Shown: positions 1-9,977, numbered from the stretch's first letter. The stretch: 64,000 nt of DNA from Sporosarcina ureae (GCF_002082015.1 NZ_CP015109.1:3067001-3131000); one strand, 5' to 3'. The notes: a model not told the origin generated them from the letters alone. Translations and numbers: made by a program.

Positions 1-22
1 CGGAGAGGAAGAGGAATCTTGA
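1..22 (+). CDS. plsX: Possible 3' end of plsX (phosphate acyltransferase), partial
   Basis: In frame 2 a short reading frame enters from the left edge, encodes a few mostly acidic residues and stops at TGA 20-22, overlapping the TTG start of fabD. In Bacillales plsX (phospholipid synthesis) lies directly before fabD, so this is probably its C-terminus. Only about six codons are visible, so the product cannot be identified from sequence; the call rests on gene order. Confidence 0.35.
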
Positions 23-963
23 GTAAACTGGCATTTGTTTTCCCGGGACAAGGCTCACAAGCAGTAGGGATGGGGAAAGTATTCACAGAGAAGAACGAAA
101 CGTGTAATGAATTCATGCAAAAAGCCGATAAAGCTCTTGGTTTTGAACTGAGCACTTTGATGCTCGAAGGCCCTCAAGATGAATTGACGTTAACTTATAA
201 TGCTCAACCAGCTCTACTTACAGTGGGTGCGATGATCGCAGCACGTTTGGAAGAAGAAGGCATTACGCCAGACTATACAGCAGGACATAGTCTAGGCGAG
301 TATACAGCTCTAGTTGAATCCAAAGTTCTTTCATTCGAAGATGCGGTAGTGGCTGTTCATAAAAGAGGTCTGTACATGAATGATGCCGTACCAGCAGGTA
401 AAGGTGCCATGGCGGCCATACTAGGAATGGATCGTGACGTATTGGAGTCGATTACAGCGAACATTACAGAGTCGGGACATCCTGTACAACCAGCCAACTT
501 AAACTGCCCTGGCCAAATCGTTATTTCGGGTGCAAAAGAAGGTGTGGACAAAGCATGTACTGCCTTGAAGGAGGCGGGTGCGAAACGTGCATTGCCATTG
601 AATGTAAGTGGACCTTTCCATTCTGTTCTCATGCAACCAGCAGCAGGAGAATTACAAAAGACGCTTGAAGGCATTGATATGAAAGATGCGAAAATCCCTG
701 TTATTGCAAACGTCACAGCAGACGAAGTAACAAAGCAGGACGAAATAAAGAAATTACTAGTTGAACAATTGTACTCACCCGTACGCTGGGAAGAGTCTAT
801 TGAAAAACTACTTGAATTGGGTGTTACTCGTTTCATAGAATGTGGACCTGGAAAGGTATTGAGCGGATTAATCCGTAAAATAGACCGTACAGCTAAAGTG
901 TACCCAGTATACGATGAAGAAACACTTGAGAAGTTGCTTGAAGAAGCGAAAGGATGGTCATGA
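19..963 (+). CDS. fabD: Malonyl-CoA:ACP transacylase FabD
   Basis: FabD moves the malonyl group from CoA to acyl carrier protein, supplying the extender unit for type II fatty acid synthesis in the cytoplasm. The 314-residue protein starts with the family motif FPGQGSQ, carries GHSLGEY at residues 89-95 with Ser91 as the expected nucleophile, and has the partner His201 in GPFHS. The start is TTG with a purine-rich GGAAGAGGAA site just upstream; no better ATG matches the conserved N-terminus. It sits between the plsX tail and fabG, overlapping both by a few bases, and two further genes of the same pathway follow, so co-transcription is likely. Confidence 0.96.
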   Translation: MSKLAFVFPGQGSQAVGMGKVFTEKNETCNEFMQKADKALGFELSTLMLEGPQDELTLTYNAQPALLTVGAMIAARLEEEGITPDYTAGHSLGEYTALVESKVLSFEDAVVAVHKRGLYMNDAVPAGKGAMAAILGMDRDVLESITANITESGHPVQPANLNCPGQIVISGAKEGVDKACTALKEAGAKRALPLNVSGPFHSVLMQPAAGELQKTLEGIDMKDAKIPVIANVTADEVTKQDEIKKLLVEQLYSPVRWEESIEKLLELGVTRFIECGPGKVLSGLIRKIDRTAKVYPVYDEETLEKLLEEAKGWS

Positions 964-1709
964 TGGGAAGATTCGATGGAAAAACGGCAGTAGTTACAGG
1001 AGCATCCAGAGGGATTGGGCGCACTGTTGCTTTACGCTTAGCTTCAGAAGGTGCTAAGGTAGTCGTTAATTATAGCGGTAGCCAAGATCGAGCAGAAACG
1101 GTCGCAGAGGAAATTCGATCTGCGGGTGGAGAAGCACTCGTCTTTCAAGCGAATGTTTCTGACGCTGATCAAGTGAAAGCTATGATGGATGAGACAATTA
1201 AACAATTTGGTAGTATTGACATCCTCGTGAATAACGCTGGCATCACACGAGATAATTTATTGATGCGCATGAAGGAAGACGAGTGGGATGATGTATTATC
1301 GATTAACTTAAAAGGTGTATTCCTATGCACAAAAGCTGTTACGCGCCAAATGATGCGTCAGCGTGCAGGAAGAATCGTGAATATGGCTTCGGTTGTAGGT
1401 GTTGCAGGAAATGCAGGGCAAGCAAATTATGTGGCAGCAAAAGCGGGCGTTATTGGTTTGACAAAAACAACTGCAAAAGAATTGGCAGCGCGTAATATTT
1501 TAGTGAATGCTGTTGCTCCAGGATTCATTACAACTGATATGACGGATGAATTGGGCGATGATATGAAAGAGCAATTATTGTCAACGATTCCTTTAGGCAA
1601 GCTTGGAAGTGCGGAAGATGTAGCGAGCGTCGTCGCATTCTTACTATCCGATGAAGCGAAATATATTACCGGTCAGACTATCAATGTAGACGGCGGTATG
1701 GTGATGTAA
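960..1709 (+). CDS. fabG: 3-oxoacyl-ACP reductase FabG
   Basis: FabG reduces 3-oxoacyl-ACP with NADPH in each elongation round of fatty acid synthesis. It is a short-chain dehydrogenase/reductase: TGASRGIG near the N-terminus binds the cofactor, NNAG follows, and the catalytic Ser-Tyr-Lys set is seen as SVVG and YVAAK. The C-terminus ends in GGMVM, as usual for the family. Candidate starts are ATG at 954, 960 and 963; the AAGGA site at 950-954 and homolog N-termini favour 960 or 963. The start overlaps the fabD stop, suggesting translational coupling. Confidence 0.96.
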   Translation: MMGRFDGKTAVVTGASRGIGRTVALRLASEGAKVVVNYSGSQDRAETVAEEIRSAGGEALVFQANVSDADQVKAMMDETIKQFGSIDILVNNAGITRDNLLMRMKEDEWDDVLSINLKGVFLCTKAVTRQMMRQRAGRIVNMASVVGVAGNAGQANYVAAKAGVIGLTKTTAKELAARNILVNAVAPGFITTDMTDELGDDMKEQLLSTIPLGKLGSAEDVASVVAFLLSDEAKYITGQTINVDGGMVM

Positions 1710-1741
1710 ATGTACTACTTCTTTTAAAGCGCCGTTTATGG

Positions 1742-1771
1742 TTGCGTAACGAGGGGACTACCCTCTATAAT
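1742..1771 (+). promoter_or_regulatory. Likely sigma-A promoter for acpP, with a hairpin in the spacer
   Basis: TTGCGT (1742-1747) and a perfect TATAAT (1766-1771) are separated by 18 bases in the fabG-acpP gap. The spacer holds a short inverted repeat, GAGGG (1751-1755) and CCCTC (1761-1765). A separate promoter would let acpP be made at higher levels than the upstream fab genes. Inferred from sequence only. Confidence 0.55.
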
Positions 1772-1820
1772 TCAATAGTAGCTAATGAGCTGACTTTGGC
1801 CTTGAGAGGAGGTGACTATG

Positions 1821-2060
1821 TTGTCAACAGTACTTGAGCGCGTAACAAAAGTAGTTGTCGACCGTCTAGGTGTCGATGAAAGCGAAGTAAAACCTGAAGC
1901 TTCTTTCCGTGAGGATCTTGGAGCTGATTCACTAGATGTAGTAGAACTTGTTATGGAATTTGAAGATGAGTTTGAAACGGAAATTTCTGATGACGATGCA
2001 GAGAAAATTGCAACTGTCGGAGATGCAGTAACGTACATTACAGAAAAAGTAGGCGAATGA
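1821..2060 (+). CDS. acpP: Acyl carrier protein
   Basis: The 79-residue acyl carrier protein carries growing acyl chains on a phosphopantetheine arm. The attachment site is Ser37 in GADSLDVVE, and the protein is strongly acidic with the usual four-helix length. Three in-frame starts exist: GTG 1812, ATG 1818 and TTG 1821. The AGGAGG at 1807-1812 lies 8 bases from TTG 1821 but only 5 from the ATG and on top of the GTG, and the TTG start gives the same N-terminal length as B. subtilis AcpP, so TTG is preferred. It has its own promoter and is followed by a terminator hairpin. Confidence 0.95.
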   Translation: MSTVLERVTKVVVDRLGVDESEVKPEASFREDLGADSLDVVELVMEFEDEFETEISDDDAEKIATVGDAVTYITEKVGE

Positions 2061-2070
2061 CCTTATTGGT

Positions 2071-2118
2071 GAGACACTTTCTTCCTTTCGTCTGAAAAGG
2101 AGAAAGCGTCTCTTTTCG
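2071..2118 (+). terminator. Terminator after acpP
   Basis: An inverted repeat pairs GAGAC (2071-2075) with GTCTC (2108-2112), and inside it CTTTC with GAAAG and TCCTTT with AAAGGA. A TTTT tract follows. This is a long imperfect stem with a U-run, consistent with an intrinsic terminator that partly separates acpP from rnc. Confidence 0.75.
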
Positions 2119-2166
2119 CTTTACACGTGTGTACAGACTATTAATAGATGAGAGGCAGAGTAGTTT

Positions 2167-2934
2167 ATGAAAAATAAAAGAAATTCGAAAGAAACCGCAT
2201 CACACCCTACATTGCCACAAGCTGTACGCGAGAAATTCACCAAGCTCCAGCAGGAATTAGGCGTTCAATTCCAGGATGAGAAATTATTGTATAATGCATT
2301 TACCCATTCATCCTATGTCAATGAACATCGCCGAAAGAAGTTTTCTGATAATGAACGATTAGAATTCCTAGGAGACGCTGTATTGGAACTTGGAGTATCT
2401 AAATTTTTATTCCGTACAGAACCGGCAAAAAGCGAAGGGGAACTGACGAAACTTCGTGCAGCGATTGTTTGTGAGCCATCACTTGTTAAGTTTTCGAATG
2501 AATTGAACTTTGGAGATTATATTCTTCTGGGTAAGGGTGAAGAACTAACTGGTGGAAGAATGCGTCCTGCATTACTGGCGGATGTATTTGAAGCGTATAT
2601 CGGTGCGTTGTACTTGGATCAGGGCATGGAAGTTGTTGAAGAGTTTCTAAAACGAATCGTTTTTCCGAAAATTAGTATCGGAGCTTTTTCGCATGTGACA
2701 GATTATAAGAGTCGTCTGCAAGAATTGGTGCAGCAAAAAAATAACGGACCCCTTCACTATGAAGTTATTGAAGAAAAAGGTCCTGCACATGCGAAAAAGT
2801 TTGTTACCGTAGTTAATCTCAATGAACAACAACTTGGAAAAGGAATTGGGAAATCCAAGAAAGAAGCGGAACAGGAAGCTGCCCGTCGTGCGATAGAACA
2901 TTTATTGATGCAGACAACCGAAGGGGAGAACTAA
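2167..2934 (+). CDS. rnc: Ribonuclease III
   Basis: RNase III cuts double-stranded RNA in rRNA precursors, the scRNA of SRP and antisense-paired transcripts. The signature [13 protein letters not shown] holds the metal-binding acidic residues of the nuclease domain; a second acidic patch lies in [15 protein letters not shown]. The C-terminal third is a double-stranded RNA-binding domain ending in the [13 protein letters not shown] helix. At 255 residues it has normal length. The start ATG 2167 has only a modest AGAGG-type site. Two bases separate its stop from the smc start, the usual rnc-smc-ftsY order of Bacillales. Confidence 0.96.
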   Translation: MKNKRNSKETASHPTLPQAVREKFTKLQQELGVQFQDEKLLYNAFTHSSYVNEHRRKKFSDNERLEFLGDAVLELGVSKFLFRTEPAKSEGELTKLRAAIVCEPSLVKFSNELNFGDYILLGKGEELTGGRMRPALLADVFEAYIGALYLDQGMEVVEEFLKRIVFPKISIGAFSHVTDYKSRLQELVQQKNNGPLHYEVIEEKGPAHAKKFVTVVNLNEQQLGKGIGKSKKEAEQEAARRAIEHLLMQTTEGEN

Positions 2935-2936
2935 TC

Positions 2937-5900
2937 GTGTTTTTGAAAAGGCTGGAAATCGCAGGCTTTAAATCTTTCGCGGAAAAGATTCATGTTGATT
3001 TCGTACCAGGAGTAACGGCCATTGTAGGACCTAACGGAAGCGGAAAAAGTAATATTATCGATGCGATTCGCTGGGTGCTCGGTGAACAATCCGCAAAATC
3101 ATTGCGCGGTAGTAAAATGGAAGATGTCATTTTTGCAGGCAGTGATTCCCGCAAAGCAGTTAATTTTGCAGAAGTCACACTCATATTGGATAATACACAA
3201 AATCTATTTCCGCTTGACTACACTGAAATCAGTGTAACTAGAAGAGTTTTTCGATCCGGAGATAGTGCATATCTGCTAAACGGTCAGACTTGCAGGTTAA
3301 AAGATATCACCACGCTATTTATGGATTCAGGGTTAGGAAAAGAGGCTTTCTCCATTATTTCGCAAGGTCGGGTTGATGAAATATTGAATAGTCGTGCTGA
3401 TGAAAGACGCAATGTCTTTGACGAAGCAGCAGGTGTCTTGAAATATAAAACACATAAACTGCAAGCAGAGCATAAATTATTTGAGACGACCGATAATTTG
3501 GATCGTGTACTGGATATATTAAAAGAAATCGATGATCGACTCATTCCTCTTCAAAAAGAAGCAAGTTTGGCGCGTAAAGCTTCTGATCTGCGTTCAGAAC
3601 TTCGGGAAGCTGATGTTCGTCTACTTCATCACGACGCCTCTGCTTTACAACAGCAAATTTCTGAAAAGACGGCAGTTGTAAAAAATGATGAATTAGAATT
3701 GCGAAAGACTTCCGATGACCTTACACAATATGAACAAGAATTGGACTTTGACAAAAAAGGCCTTAAGAAAGTAGAGCATCAACTGGATGAATATCAAAAC
3801 GAATTGATCAAACAGGCAGCAGAAGCTGAAAAGTGGGAAGGCAGAAGATTGCTATCCGTTGAAAAGACCCGCAATACGAAGCAACAAGTGGAGCGCATTG
3901 AAAAAGAGTTGCTTACTGCAGAACAAGCACAACAAATGGCTAAAGATAAACTTCATTCTATGCAGATGAAGCAGAAAACTGCTCAGCATGAACTTGAAGA
4001 AGCGACGAAAGAAAGTAAGCAAGTCACGGCCATGTTAAACAGTTCATTAAAAGAAACCGAACAGCAAATTGAACAATTGAAATCCGTCTACATTGAGCGT
4101 CTCAATGAAGAGGCGACTGTACGAAGTGAAATCAAGCATGTAGAAGAGCGACTTCAGGGAGAGAAATCTTCCACAGAGAAGATCACGGTTCAAACTACCT
4201 TGCTTTCCGAACGCAAACAACAACTTGCGAAAGAACAGCAGGAAAAGATTAAAGAAAAAAATAGTGTTCAGCAACAGCTTGACGAGCTAGAGAAGTCAGC
4301 TAGAGCTTGTCATCAACAACTTACAGAAGAAGAGCAACGTCTATCTACCCAACAGCAGTTTCTGCAAAAAGCATTGCGTAAACAATCCGAAATGCAAGGA
4401 AGACTTCGTGCTCTGGAAAGTCTTGAAAAGGACTTTTCAGGGTTCTATTCAGGTGTCAAAGAAGTACTTCATGCGAAGCAGCAACAACGGATACAGGGCA
4501 TCGAAGGAGCTGTAGTGGAACTCATTACAACAGAACCAGCCTACACAAAAGCAATCGAAACAGCACTTGGTGGTGCCATGCAGCATATTATTACCACGAC
4601 TGAGCGTGATGCAAGACGAGCTATCGGTTATTTAAAAACGAAAAATTTCGGTCGCGCTACGTTTCTTCCAATGGATATTTTAAAGCCGCGTGAACTTCCT
4701 ATGAATAGCCGGCAAGTGCTCACGCAACAGCAAGGTTTTATCGGAACAGCATTTGAACTCATTCAGACATCTGCGGCATATGAGTCGGTTGCTAAAAATT
4801 TACTAGGTCAAACGATTATCGCCAGTGATTTAGAGGCTGCATCAGGTTTAGCGAAAACAATAGGACACCGCTATCGCATAGTGACGCTGGACGGAGATAT
4901 AATAAATGCAGGCGGTTCATTGACAGGTGGCGGGGCGAAAGGCCAATCCACGCTTTTTTCACGTAAGGCGGAGCTAGAGACTCTCGCAAATCAATTGCAG
5001 CAAATGGATGAGTCTATTCAACAGGCTACTGCACAGACGTCTGAAACGCGTAATCTCGTTGGAGCGAGTTTACATCTTCGTGATCAATTACGCGTAAAAT
5101 TAGAAGAAATCCAACAGAAAAAGTCTCTTATTCAGTCATCTTTACAAGAAACGGAAATGGAAATGCGTTCTGTTGAAATGGAAATATCCACAATTGAAAT
5201 CGGACACACAGATACAGTTTCTGCCGAAAAACAGTTATCGACTAAAAAACAAGAGCTACAAACTCGTCATGAAGCATTAAAAATCGAACTTCAAGAGATG
5301 TTGGAAAAGTTGGAAGGTTTGGAAAGACTAGTAGAGAACCGACGAGAAGAACAACAATCTCTACAGAAGAGATTGCATGACTTACAACAAAAAAGCGCCG
5401 TATTGAAAGAGCAAAATGCCTATCATACAAGCGGTATGTTGGAAACCGTCACCCAATTAGATGAATTGGAACGGACAATAAGCCAATTGCGAGAAGAACA
5501 GCAATATGTGCAAGAAGTTGTAATAGGTAAGGAATTAACGCCTGAGGAAATAGATAAGCAAAGTCAACAAGCGAATGAAGCAAAACAAACATTGCAAAAA
5601 ACGATCGAGACGGAAAAAGCTAAGCGTGTTCAGCAAGCAAAGCATGTTCACGATCAAGAACAACGTATTAAAACGATTAGACAACAAGTAAGTACTATTT
5701 CTGAGCGACTGAACACATTGAGGATTCAGTTATCCAGACTCGAAACACAGTATGAAACGGTTAGAGATCGTTTGGATGAAGAATACGGCTTGCGACCGAA
5801 TGAACTGCAGATTGAGCCGGTGGATATTCCGCTACTTCGCAAAACAGTGGAAGATTGTAAGCGACAACTAGCCACGATAGGACCTGTCAATCCGAATGCG

Positions 5901-6494
5901 ATTCAAGAATTTGAAGAAGTTTCAGAACGTCATGAGTTTTTACAATCACAGCGTAATGATTTAGTCGAAGCTAAAAATACGTTACAAGAAGCCATGGCAG
6001 AAATGGATCAGGAAATGAAGAGCCGGTTCGAGACAACATTTGAAGCAATTCGTAGTCATTTTCGTCGCGTGTTTAAGGATATGTTTGGTGGTGGGGAAGC
6101 GGATCTTGTATTAACGGATCCAAACAACTTACTTACGACTGGAATTGATATCATGGCACGACCTCCGGGGAAAAAATTACAGAATTTGCGTCTGTTATCA
6201 GGAGGGGAACGTGCATTAACGGTTATTTCTTTGTTGTTCTCTATTTTAGAAGTTCGTCCTGTGCCTTTTTGCATTCTCGATGAAGTAGAAGCGGCACTGG
6301 ATGAAGCGAATGTCGTACGATATAGTAATTATTTGAGGAAGGTTTCGGATCAGACACAATTCATTGTGATCACGCATCGAAAAGGCACGATGGAAGGTGC
6401 GGACGTCTTATATGGCATTACGATGCAAGAGTCGGGTGTCTCGAAATTACTTTCTGTTAAACTATCTGAAGTGCCAGAGGAAATCAGTAGCTAA
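2937..6494 (+). CDS. smc: Chromosome segregation ATPase SMC
   Basis: SMC forms the condensin ring with ScpA and ScpB and organises the chromosome. The 1185-residue protein has the full layout: Walker A GPNGSGKS at residues 31-38, a long coiled coil, a central hinge (about residues 500-660, beginning FSGFYSGVKEVL), a returning coiled coil, the ABC signature LLSGGERAL and Walker B CILDEVEAALDEANV close to the C-terminus. The start is GTG 2937 preceded by a GGGGAGAA site inside the end of rnc. The coiled coil is rich in Gln and Glu. No frame break is visible. Confidence 0.97.
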   Translation: MFLKRLEIAGFKSFAEKIHVDFVPGVTAIVGPNGSGKSNIIDAIRWVLGEQSAKSLRGSKMEDVIFAGSDSRKAVNFAEVTLILDNTQNLFPLDYTEISVTRRVFRSGDSAYLLNGQTCRLKDITTLFMDSGLGKEAFSIISQGRVDEILNSRADERRNVFDEAAGVLKYKTHKLQAEHKLFETTDNLDRVLDILKEIDDRLIPLQKEASLARKASDLRSELREADVRLLHHDASALQQQISEKTAVVKNDELELRKTSDDLTQYEQELDFDKKGLKKVEHQLDEYQNELIKQAAEAEKWEGRRLLSVEKTRNTKQQVERIEKELLTAEQAQQMAKDKLHSMQMKQKTAQHELEEATKESKQVTAMLNSSLKETEQQIEQLKSVYIERLNEEATVRSEIKHVEERLQGEKSSTEKITVQTTLLSERKQQLAKEQQEKIKEKNSVQQQLDELEKSARACHQQLTEEEQRLSTQQQFLQKALRKQSEMQGRLRALESLEKDFSGFYSGVKEVLHAKQQQRIQGIEGAVVELITTEPAYTKAIETALGGAMQHIITTTERDARRAIGYLKTKNFGRATFLPMDILKPRELPMNSRQVLTQQQGFIGTAFELIQTSAAYESVAKNLLGQTIIASDLEAASGLAKTIGHRYRIVTLDGDIINAGGSLTGGGAKGQSTLFSRKAELETLANQLQQMDESIQQATAQTSETRNLVGASLHLRDQLRVKLEEIQQKKSLIQSSLQETEMEMRSVEMEISTIEIGHTDTVSAEKQLSTKKQELQTRHEALKIELQEMLEKLEGLERLVENRREEQQSLQKRLHDLQQKSAVLKEQNAYHTSGMLETVTQLDELERTISQLREEQQYVQEVVIGKELTPEEIDKQSQQANEAKQTLQKTIETEKAKRVQQAKHVHDQEQRIKTIRQQVSTISERLNTLRIQLSRLETQYETVRDRLDEEYGLRPNELQIEPVDIPLLRKTVEDCKRQLATIGPVNPNAIQEFEEVSERHEFLQSQRNDLVEAKNTLQEAMAEMDQEMKSRFETTFEAIRSHFRRVFKDMFGGGEADLVLTDPNNLLTTGIDIMARPPGKKLQNLRLLSGGERALTVISLLFSILEVRPVPFCILDEVEAALDEANVVRYSNYLRKVSDQTQFIVITHRKGTMEGADVLYGITMQESGVSKLLSVKLSEVPEEISS

Positions 6495-6506
6495 GGAGTG
6501 AAGTGA

Positions 6507-7529
6507 ATGTCTTTCTTTAAGAAGATAAAAGATAAAATATCAGGAACAAACGAAGTGGTAGCAGAGAAGTTCAAAGATGGACTGACAAAGACACGCGATT
6601 CATTTACATCGAAAGTTAATGATTTAGTATTTAGGTTCCGTGTCGTCGATGAAGAATTCTTCGAAGAATTGGAAGAATTATTACTCCAAGCAGACGTAGG
6701 CTTCGAAACGGTTATGGAATTGATTGATTTGCTGAAAGAAGAAGTGCAACGTAAAAATATCAAGGACACTTCAGGTATGCAATCATTAATATCTGAGAAG
6801 CTTGTAGAAATTTACAATACAGGTGAAGAAGTTTCTAGTGAACTGAATATCGAAGAAGGAAGACTAAACGTAATTTTAATGGTCGGTGTGAACGGTGTGG
6901 GGAAAACAACAACGATCGGAAAAATGGCTGCCCGCCTTACGAAAGAGGGAAAAACTGTTATGCTAGCTGCCGGTGATACATTCCGCGCAGGCGCCATTGA
7001 ACAGCTTGTTGTCTGGGGAGAACGTACGGGTGTAGAGGTTGTACGTCAGGCAGAAGGTTCGGATCCAGCTGCAGTTATCTTTGATGCTGTGAAGGCGGCT
7101 AAGAAGCGTAATGTTGATGTGTTAATCTGTGATACAGCAGGTCGCTTACAAAACAAAGTGAACTTGATGAATGAGCTAGAAAAAGTACACCGCGTCATTG
7201 GCCGAGAAATTGAAGACGCTCCACATGAAGTATTATTGGCGTTAGATGCGACGACTGGACAGAACGCGTTAATCCAAGCGCAGACATTTAACGACGCGAC
7301 GAATGTCACAGGGATTGTATTGACCAAGCTAGATGGTACAGCGAAAGGCGGTATTGTATTAGCTATTCGTAATAAGCTCGATATTCCAGTGAAATATGTA
7401 GGTCTCGGTGAAGGCATCGATGATTTACAACCTTTCGATCCGGTGAAATATGTTTATGGATTGTTTGCGAACGGATTGGAAATGGAAGAAACTGAAGACG
7501 ATGAAAACGAAGTTGAAGAAGACAAGTAA
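6507..7529 (+). CDS. ftsY: Signal recognition particle receptor FtsY
   Basis: FtsY is the membrane-associated SRP receptor; it pairs with Ffh through matching GTPase domains and hands ribosomes to the Sec channel. The 340-residue protein has a short charged N-terminus, an N domain helical bundle, and GTPase motifs GVNGVGKTTT (P-loop), DTAGR, and TKLDGTAKGG. The long acidic membrane-binding A domain of E. coli FtsY is missing, as usual in Gram-positives; instead the C-terminus ends in an acidic tail. The start ATG has a GGAGTG site 12 bases after the smc stop. Confidence 0.97.
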   Translation: MSFFKKIKDKISGTNEVVAEKFKDGLTKTRDSFTSKVNDLVFRFRVVDEEFFEELEELLLQADVGFETVMELIDLLKEEVQRKNIKDTSGMQSLISEKLVEIYNTGEEVSSELNIEEGRLNVILMVGVNGVGKTTTIGKMAARLTKEGKTVMLAAGDTFRAGAIEQLVVWGERTGVEVVRQAEGSDPAAVIFDAVKAAKKRNVDVLICDTAGRLQNKVNLMNELEKVHRVIGREIEDAPHEVLLALDATTGQNALIQAQTFNDATNVTGIVLTKLDGTAKGGIVLAIRNKLDIPVKYVGLGEGIDDLQPFDPVKYVYGLFANGLEMEETEDDENEVEEDK

Positions 7530-7592
7530 AATCACTTGACGGCATTACAAGCGCACGATAGTATAGAATAGTGGCTGAAGGAGGTCGTGATC

Positions 7593-7919
7593 TTGCTTGA
7601 AAAAACGACAAGAGTGAACTTCCTCTTTGATTTTTATCAATCATTATTAACTGACAAACAACGTTTATATATGCAATTATATTATTTGGATGATCTTTCT
7701 CTCGGTGAAATCGCTGAGCAGTATGGCGTATCGAGACAGGCTGTGTATGACAATGTGAGACGGACTGAGGCTATGCTCGAAGATTACGAGAAGAAACTCA
7801 ATCTGTTTGAAAAGCATGAAGGTCGACTTGAAATTATAGAGCTACTGGAAGAAATGGCTCCTAGTCAAAACTCCAGTCACTTCATGAAATTGCTACATAC
7901 CTTAAAGGATTTTGAATAG
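7593..7919 (+). CDS. ylxM: YlxM, SRP-associated helix-turn-helix protein
   Basis: YlxM is a small HTH protein, known in streptococci and bacilli as a partner that modulates the SRP GTPases; it is always next to ffh. The 108-residue protein shows a sigma-70 region 4-like [26 protein letters not shown] 7587 also opens the frame, but AAGGAGG (7578-7584) lies only 2 bases from it and 8 bases from TTG 7593, and the TTG start gives the conserved LEKTTR N-terminus. Its stop lies 12 bases before the ffh start, so the two are probably coupled. Confidence 0.9.
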   Translation: MLEKTTRVNFLFDFYQSLLTDKQRLYMQLYYLDDLSLGEIAEQYGVSRQAVYDNVRRTEAMLEDYEKKLNLFEKHEGRLEIIELLEEMAPSQNSSHFMKLLHTLKDFE

Positions 7920-7931
7920 GGGGGATTGTCT

Positions 7932-9287
7932 ATGGCATTTGAAGGTCTAGCCGAACGCCTGCAAGGAACTATGAATAAAATTACAGGCAAAGGTAAAATT
8001 AACGAAGCTGACGTAAAAGAAATGATGCGTGAAGTGCGTTTTGCACTAATTGAAGCAGACGTTAACTTGAAAGTCGTTAAACAATTTGTCAAGACGGTCA
8101 GCGAGCGCTCAGTGGGTCAGGACGTAATGAAAAGTTTGACACCTGGTCAGCAGGTAGTGAAAATCGTAAAAGACGAATTAACGAATTTGATGGGTGGAGA
8201 ACAAAATCCTATTCAATTCGCACGTAAATCGCCTACAGTCATCATGATGGTAGGTTTGCAAGGTGCTGGTAAAACAACGTCTACTGGTAAATTAGCCACA
8301 GTTCTACGTAAAAAGCATAATAAGAAACCTTTGCTTGTGGCTGCGGATGTATATCGCCCAGCAGCGATTCAACAACTTGAAACATTAGGGAAACAGATTA
8401 CAGTACCCGTGTTTTCTATGGGAACCGATCAATCGCCTGTTGAAATTGCCAAACAAGCAATGGTAGAGGCAGAACGTGAGCATAATGATGTTGTAATCAT
8501 TGATACTGCAGGTCGACTCCATGTGGATGAAGCACTTATGCAGGAACTGAAAGATATTCGTGAACTGACTAATCCTGATGAAATATTCCTCGTAGTGGAT
8601 GCGATGACAGGTCAAGATGCAGTCAATGTCGCGAAAAGTTTCGATGATACACTTGGAATCACTGGCGTCATCTTGACAAAACTTGATGGGGACACACGTG
8701 GGGGTGCGGCATTATCTATTCGTACCGTTACAGAAAAACCAATCAAATTTGTCGGTATGGGTGAAAAGATGGATGCGCTTGAACCATTCCATCCAGAACG
8801 TATGGCGTCACGAATTTTAGGTATGGGCGATGTCATGTCATTGATTGAAAAAGCGCAGGAAAACGTCGATGAAAATAAAGCGAAAGAGTTAGAGCAGAAA
8901 TTGCGTACTCAAAGCTTTACGCTAGATGACTTTCTTGATCAAATGCAACAAGTAAAGAAAATGGGGCCACTCGACGAAATTCTGAAAATGATGCCGGGTG
9001 CGAACAAAATCAAAGGACTTGACAATGCTAAAGTGGATGAGAGTCAGATGGGTCGTGTGGAAGCAGTCATTTACTCTATGACGCTTGCTGAACGGGAAAA
9101 CCCGGAAATTATTAATGCGAGCCGCAAAAAAAGAATTGCTACAGGTTCTGGAACTTCCACTCAAGAAGTCAACCGTTTGCTGAAGCAGTTTGAGGAAATG
9201 AAGAAAATGGTTAAGCAAATGACCAATATGCAACAAAAAGGTAAGAAGAAAGGTAAAATGCCTGGTTTTGATGCGTTTTTTAAATAA
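7932..9287 (+). CDS. ffh: Signal recognition particle protein Ffh
   Basis: Ffh is the protein subunit of SRP; it binds signal sequences emerging from the ribosome. The N domain starts MAFEGLAERLQ, the G domain has GLQGAGKTTSTGK, DTAGRLHVDE and TKLDGDTRGG, and the C-terminal M domain is rich in methionine (for example MKKMVKQMTNM) with a SGTSTQEVNRLL RNA-binding helix. Length is 451 residues from ATG 7932, which has a GGGGG site at 7919-7924; an in-frame TTG at 7926 is too close to that site. The partner receptor gene ftsY is two genes upstream. Confidence 0.97.
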   Translation: MAFEGLAERLQGTMNKITGKGKINEADVKEMMREVRFALIEADVNLKVVKQFVKTVSERSVGQDVMKSLTPGQQVVKIVKDELTNLMGGEQNPIQFARKSPTVIMMVGLQGAGKTTSTGKLATVLRKKHNKKPLLVAADVYRPAAIQQLETLGKQITVPVFSMGTDQSPVEIAKQAMVEAEREHNDVVIIDTAGRLHVDEALMQELKDIRELTNPDEIFLVVDAMTGQDAVNVAKSFDDTLGITGVILTKLDGDTRGGAALSIRTVTEKPIKFVGMGEKMDALEPFHPERMASRILGMGDVMSLIEKAQENVDENKAKELEQKLRTQSFTLDDFLDQMQQVKKMGPLDEILKMMPGANKIKGLDNAKVDESQMGRVEAVIYSMTLAERENPEIINASRKKRIATGSGTSTQEVNRLLKQFEEMKKMVKQMTNMQQKGKKKGKMPGFDAFFK

Positions 9288-9312
9288 AATAGAAGGTGTT
9301 AAGAAAAAACAC

Positions 9313-9341
9313 TTTACAAACAAATAAAACCTTGGTAATAT
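9313..9341 (+). promoter_or_regulatory. Likely sigma-A promoter for rpsP
   Basis: TTTACA (9313-9318) and TAATAT (9336-9341) are spaced by 17 bases in the 92-base ffh-rpsP gap. This fits a vegetative promoter driving the ribosomal cluster rpsP-khpA-rimM-trmD. Confidence 0.6.
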
Positions 9342-9379
9342 ACTATCTTGTGTGAAACTATTCGGAGGTGTAGATAATA

Positions 9380-9652
9380 ATGGCAGTTAAAATTCGTCTA
9401 AAACGTATGGGAGCTAAGAGATCTCCTTTTTATCGTATTGTAGTAGCTGATGCACGTGCACCACGTGACGGCCGTCAAATCGATCAGGTTGGTACATACA
9501 ACCCGCTTACAAAGCCAGCAACAGTTGAAATCAACGAAGAATTGGCTTTGAAATGGCTTCAAGATGGAGCTAAACCATCTGATACAGTTCGTAACTTGTT
9601 CTCTGAGCAAGGTATCATGGAAAAATTCCATAACGCTAAATACAGCAAGTAA
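9380..9652 (+). CDS. rpsP: 30S ribosomal protein S16
   Basis: S16 is a small-subunit assembly protein binding the 5' domain of 16S rRNA. The 90-residue sequence begins with the family pattern [12 protein letters not shown] and has [10 protein letters not shown] and the GTYNPL segment. The GGAGGTG site 9365-9371 precedes ATG 9380. It heads the conserved rpsP-khpA-rimM-trmD-rplS ribosome-biogenesis cluster. Confidence 0.97.
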   Translation: MAVKIRLKRMGAKRSPFYRIVVADARAPRDGRQIDQVGTYNPLTKPATVEINEELALKWLQDGAKPSDTVRNLFSEQGIMEKFHNAKYSK

Positions 9653-9667
9653 TTTGGAGGGGTGGAC

Positions 9668-9901
9668 ATGAAGCAGCTGATTGAAACAATTGTAAAACCG
9701 TTAGTCGATTACCCGGACGACGTGAAAGTGGTAGCTGAAGAACAGTCTCAACGAGTTGTTTATCAGTTATCAGTGAATGCGGAAGATATGGGTAAAGTGA
9801 TCGGGAAGCAAGGTCGTGTGGCAAAAGCGATCCGTACGATTGTTTACTCAGCAGCAGGCGGCCACCACGGCAAAAAAGTGTATTTGGATATCTTGGATTG
9901 A
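9668..9901 (+). CDS. khpA: KH-domain RNA-binding protein KhpA (YlqC)
   Basis: KhpA is a single KH-domain protein that binds RNA with its partner KhpB (Jag) and affects cell division and translation in Gram-positives. The 77-residue protein is almost entirely one KH fold with the GxxG loop in [18 protein letters not shown] 9662 opens the same frame, but GGAGG (9656-9660) is 7 bases from ATG 9668 and only 1 from the GTG, so ATG is used. Sixteen bases separate it from rpsP, and a terminator follows. Confidence 0.92.
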   Translation: MKQLIETIVKPLVDYPDDVKVVAEEQSQRVVYQLSVNAEDMGKVIGKQGRVAKAIRTIVYSAAGGHHGKKVYLDILD

Positions 9902-9904
9902 TCC

Positions 9905-9936
9905 AAAAGGAAGGAGCCCCGGTTCCTTCCTTTTTT
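9905..9936 (+). terminator. Terminator or attenuator between khpA and rimM
   Basis: AAAAGGAAGGA (9905-9915) pairs with TCCTTCCTTTT (9924-9934) around a short loop, and the T-run reaches 9936. It is a near-perfect 11-bp stem and should reduce transcription into rimM unless read through. Confidence 0.85.
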
Positions 9937-9977
9937 GCACATATAAATACTTTTATTTATATAACGGAGGCGAAATA

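Noticed and set aside
9816-9977. Upstream extension of the rimM frame through khpA
   Set aside because: It crosses the khpA-rimM terminator and has no ribosome site; RimM homology begins at ATG 9978.
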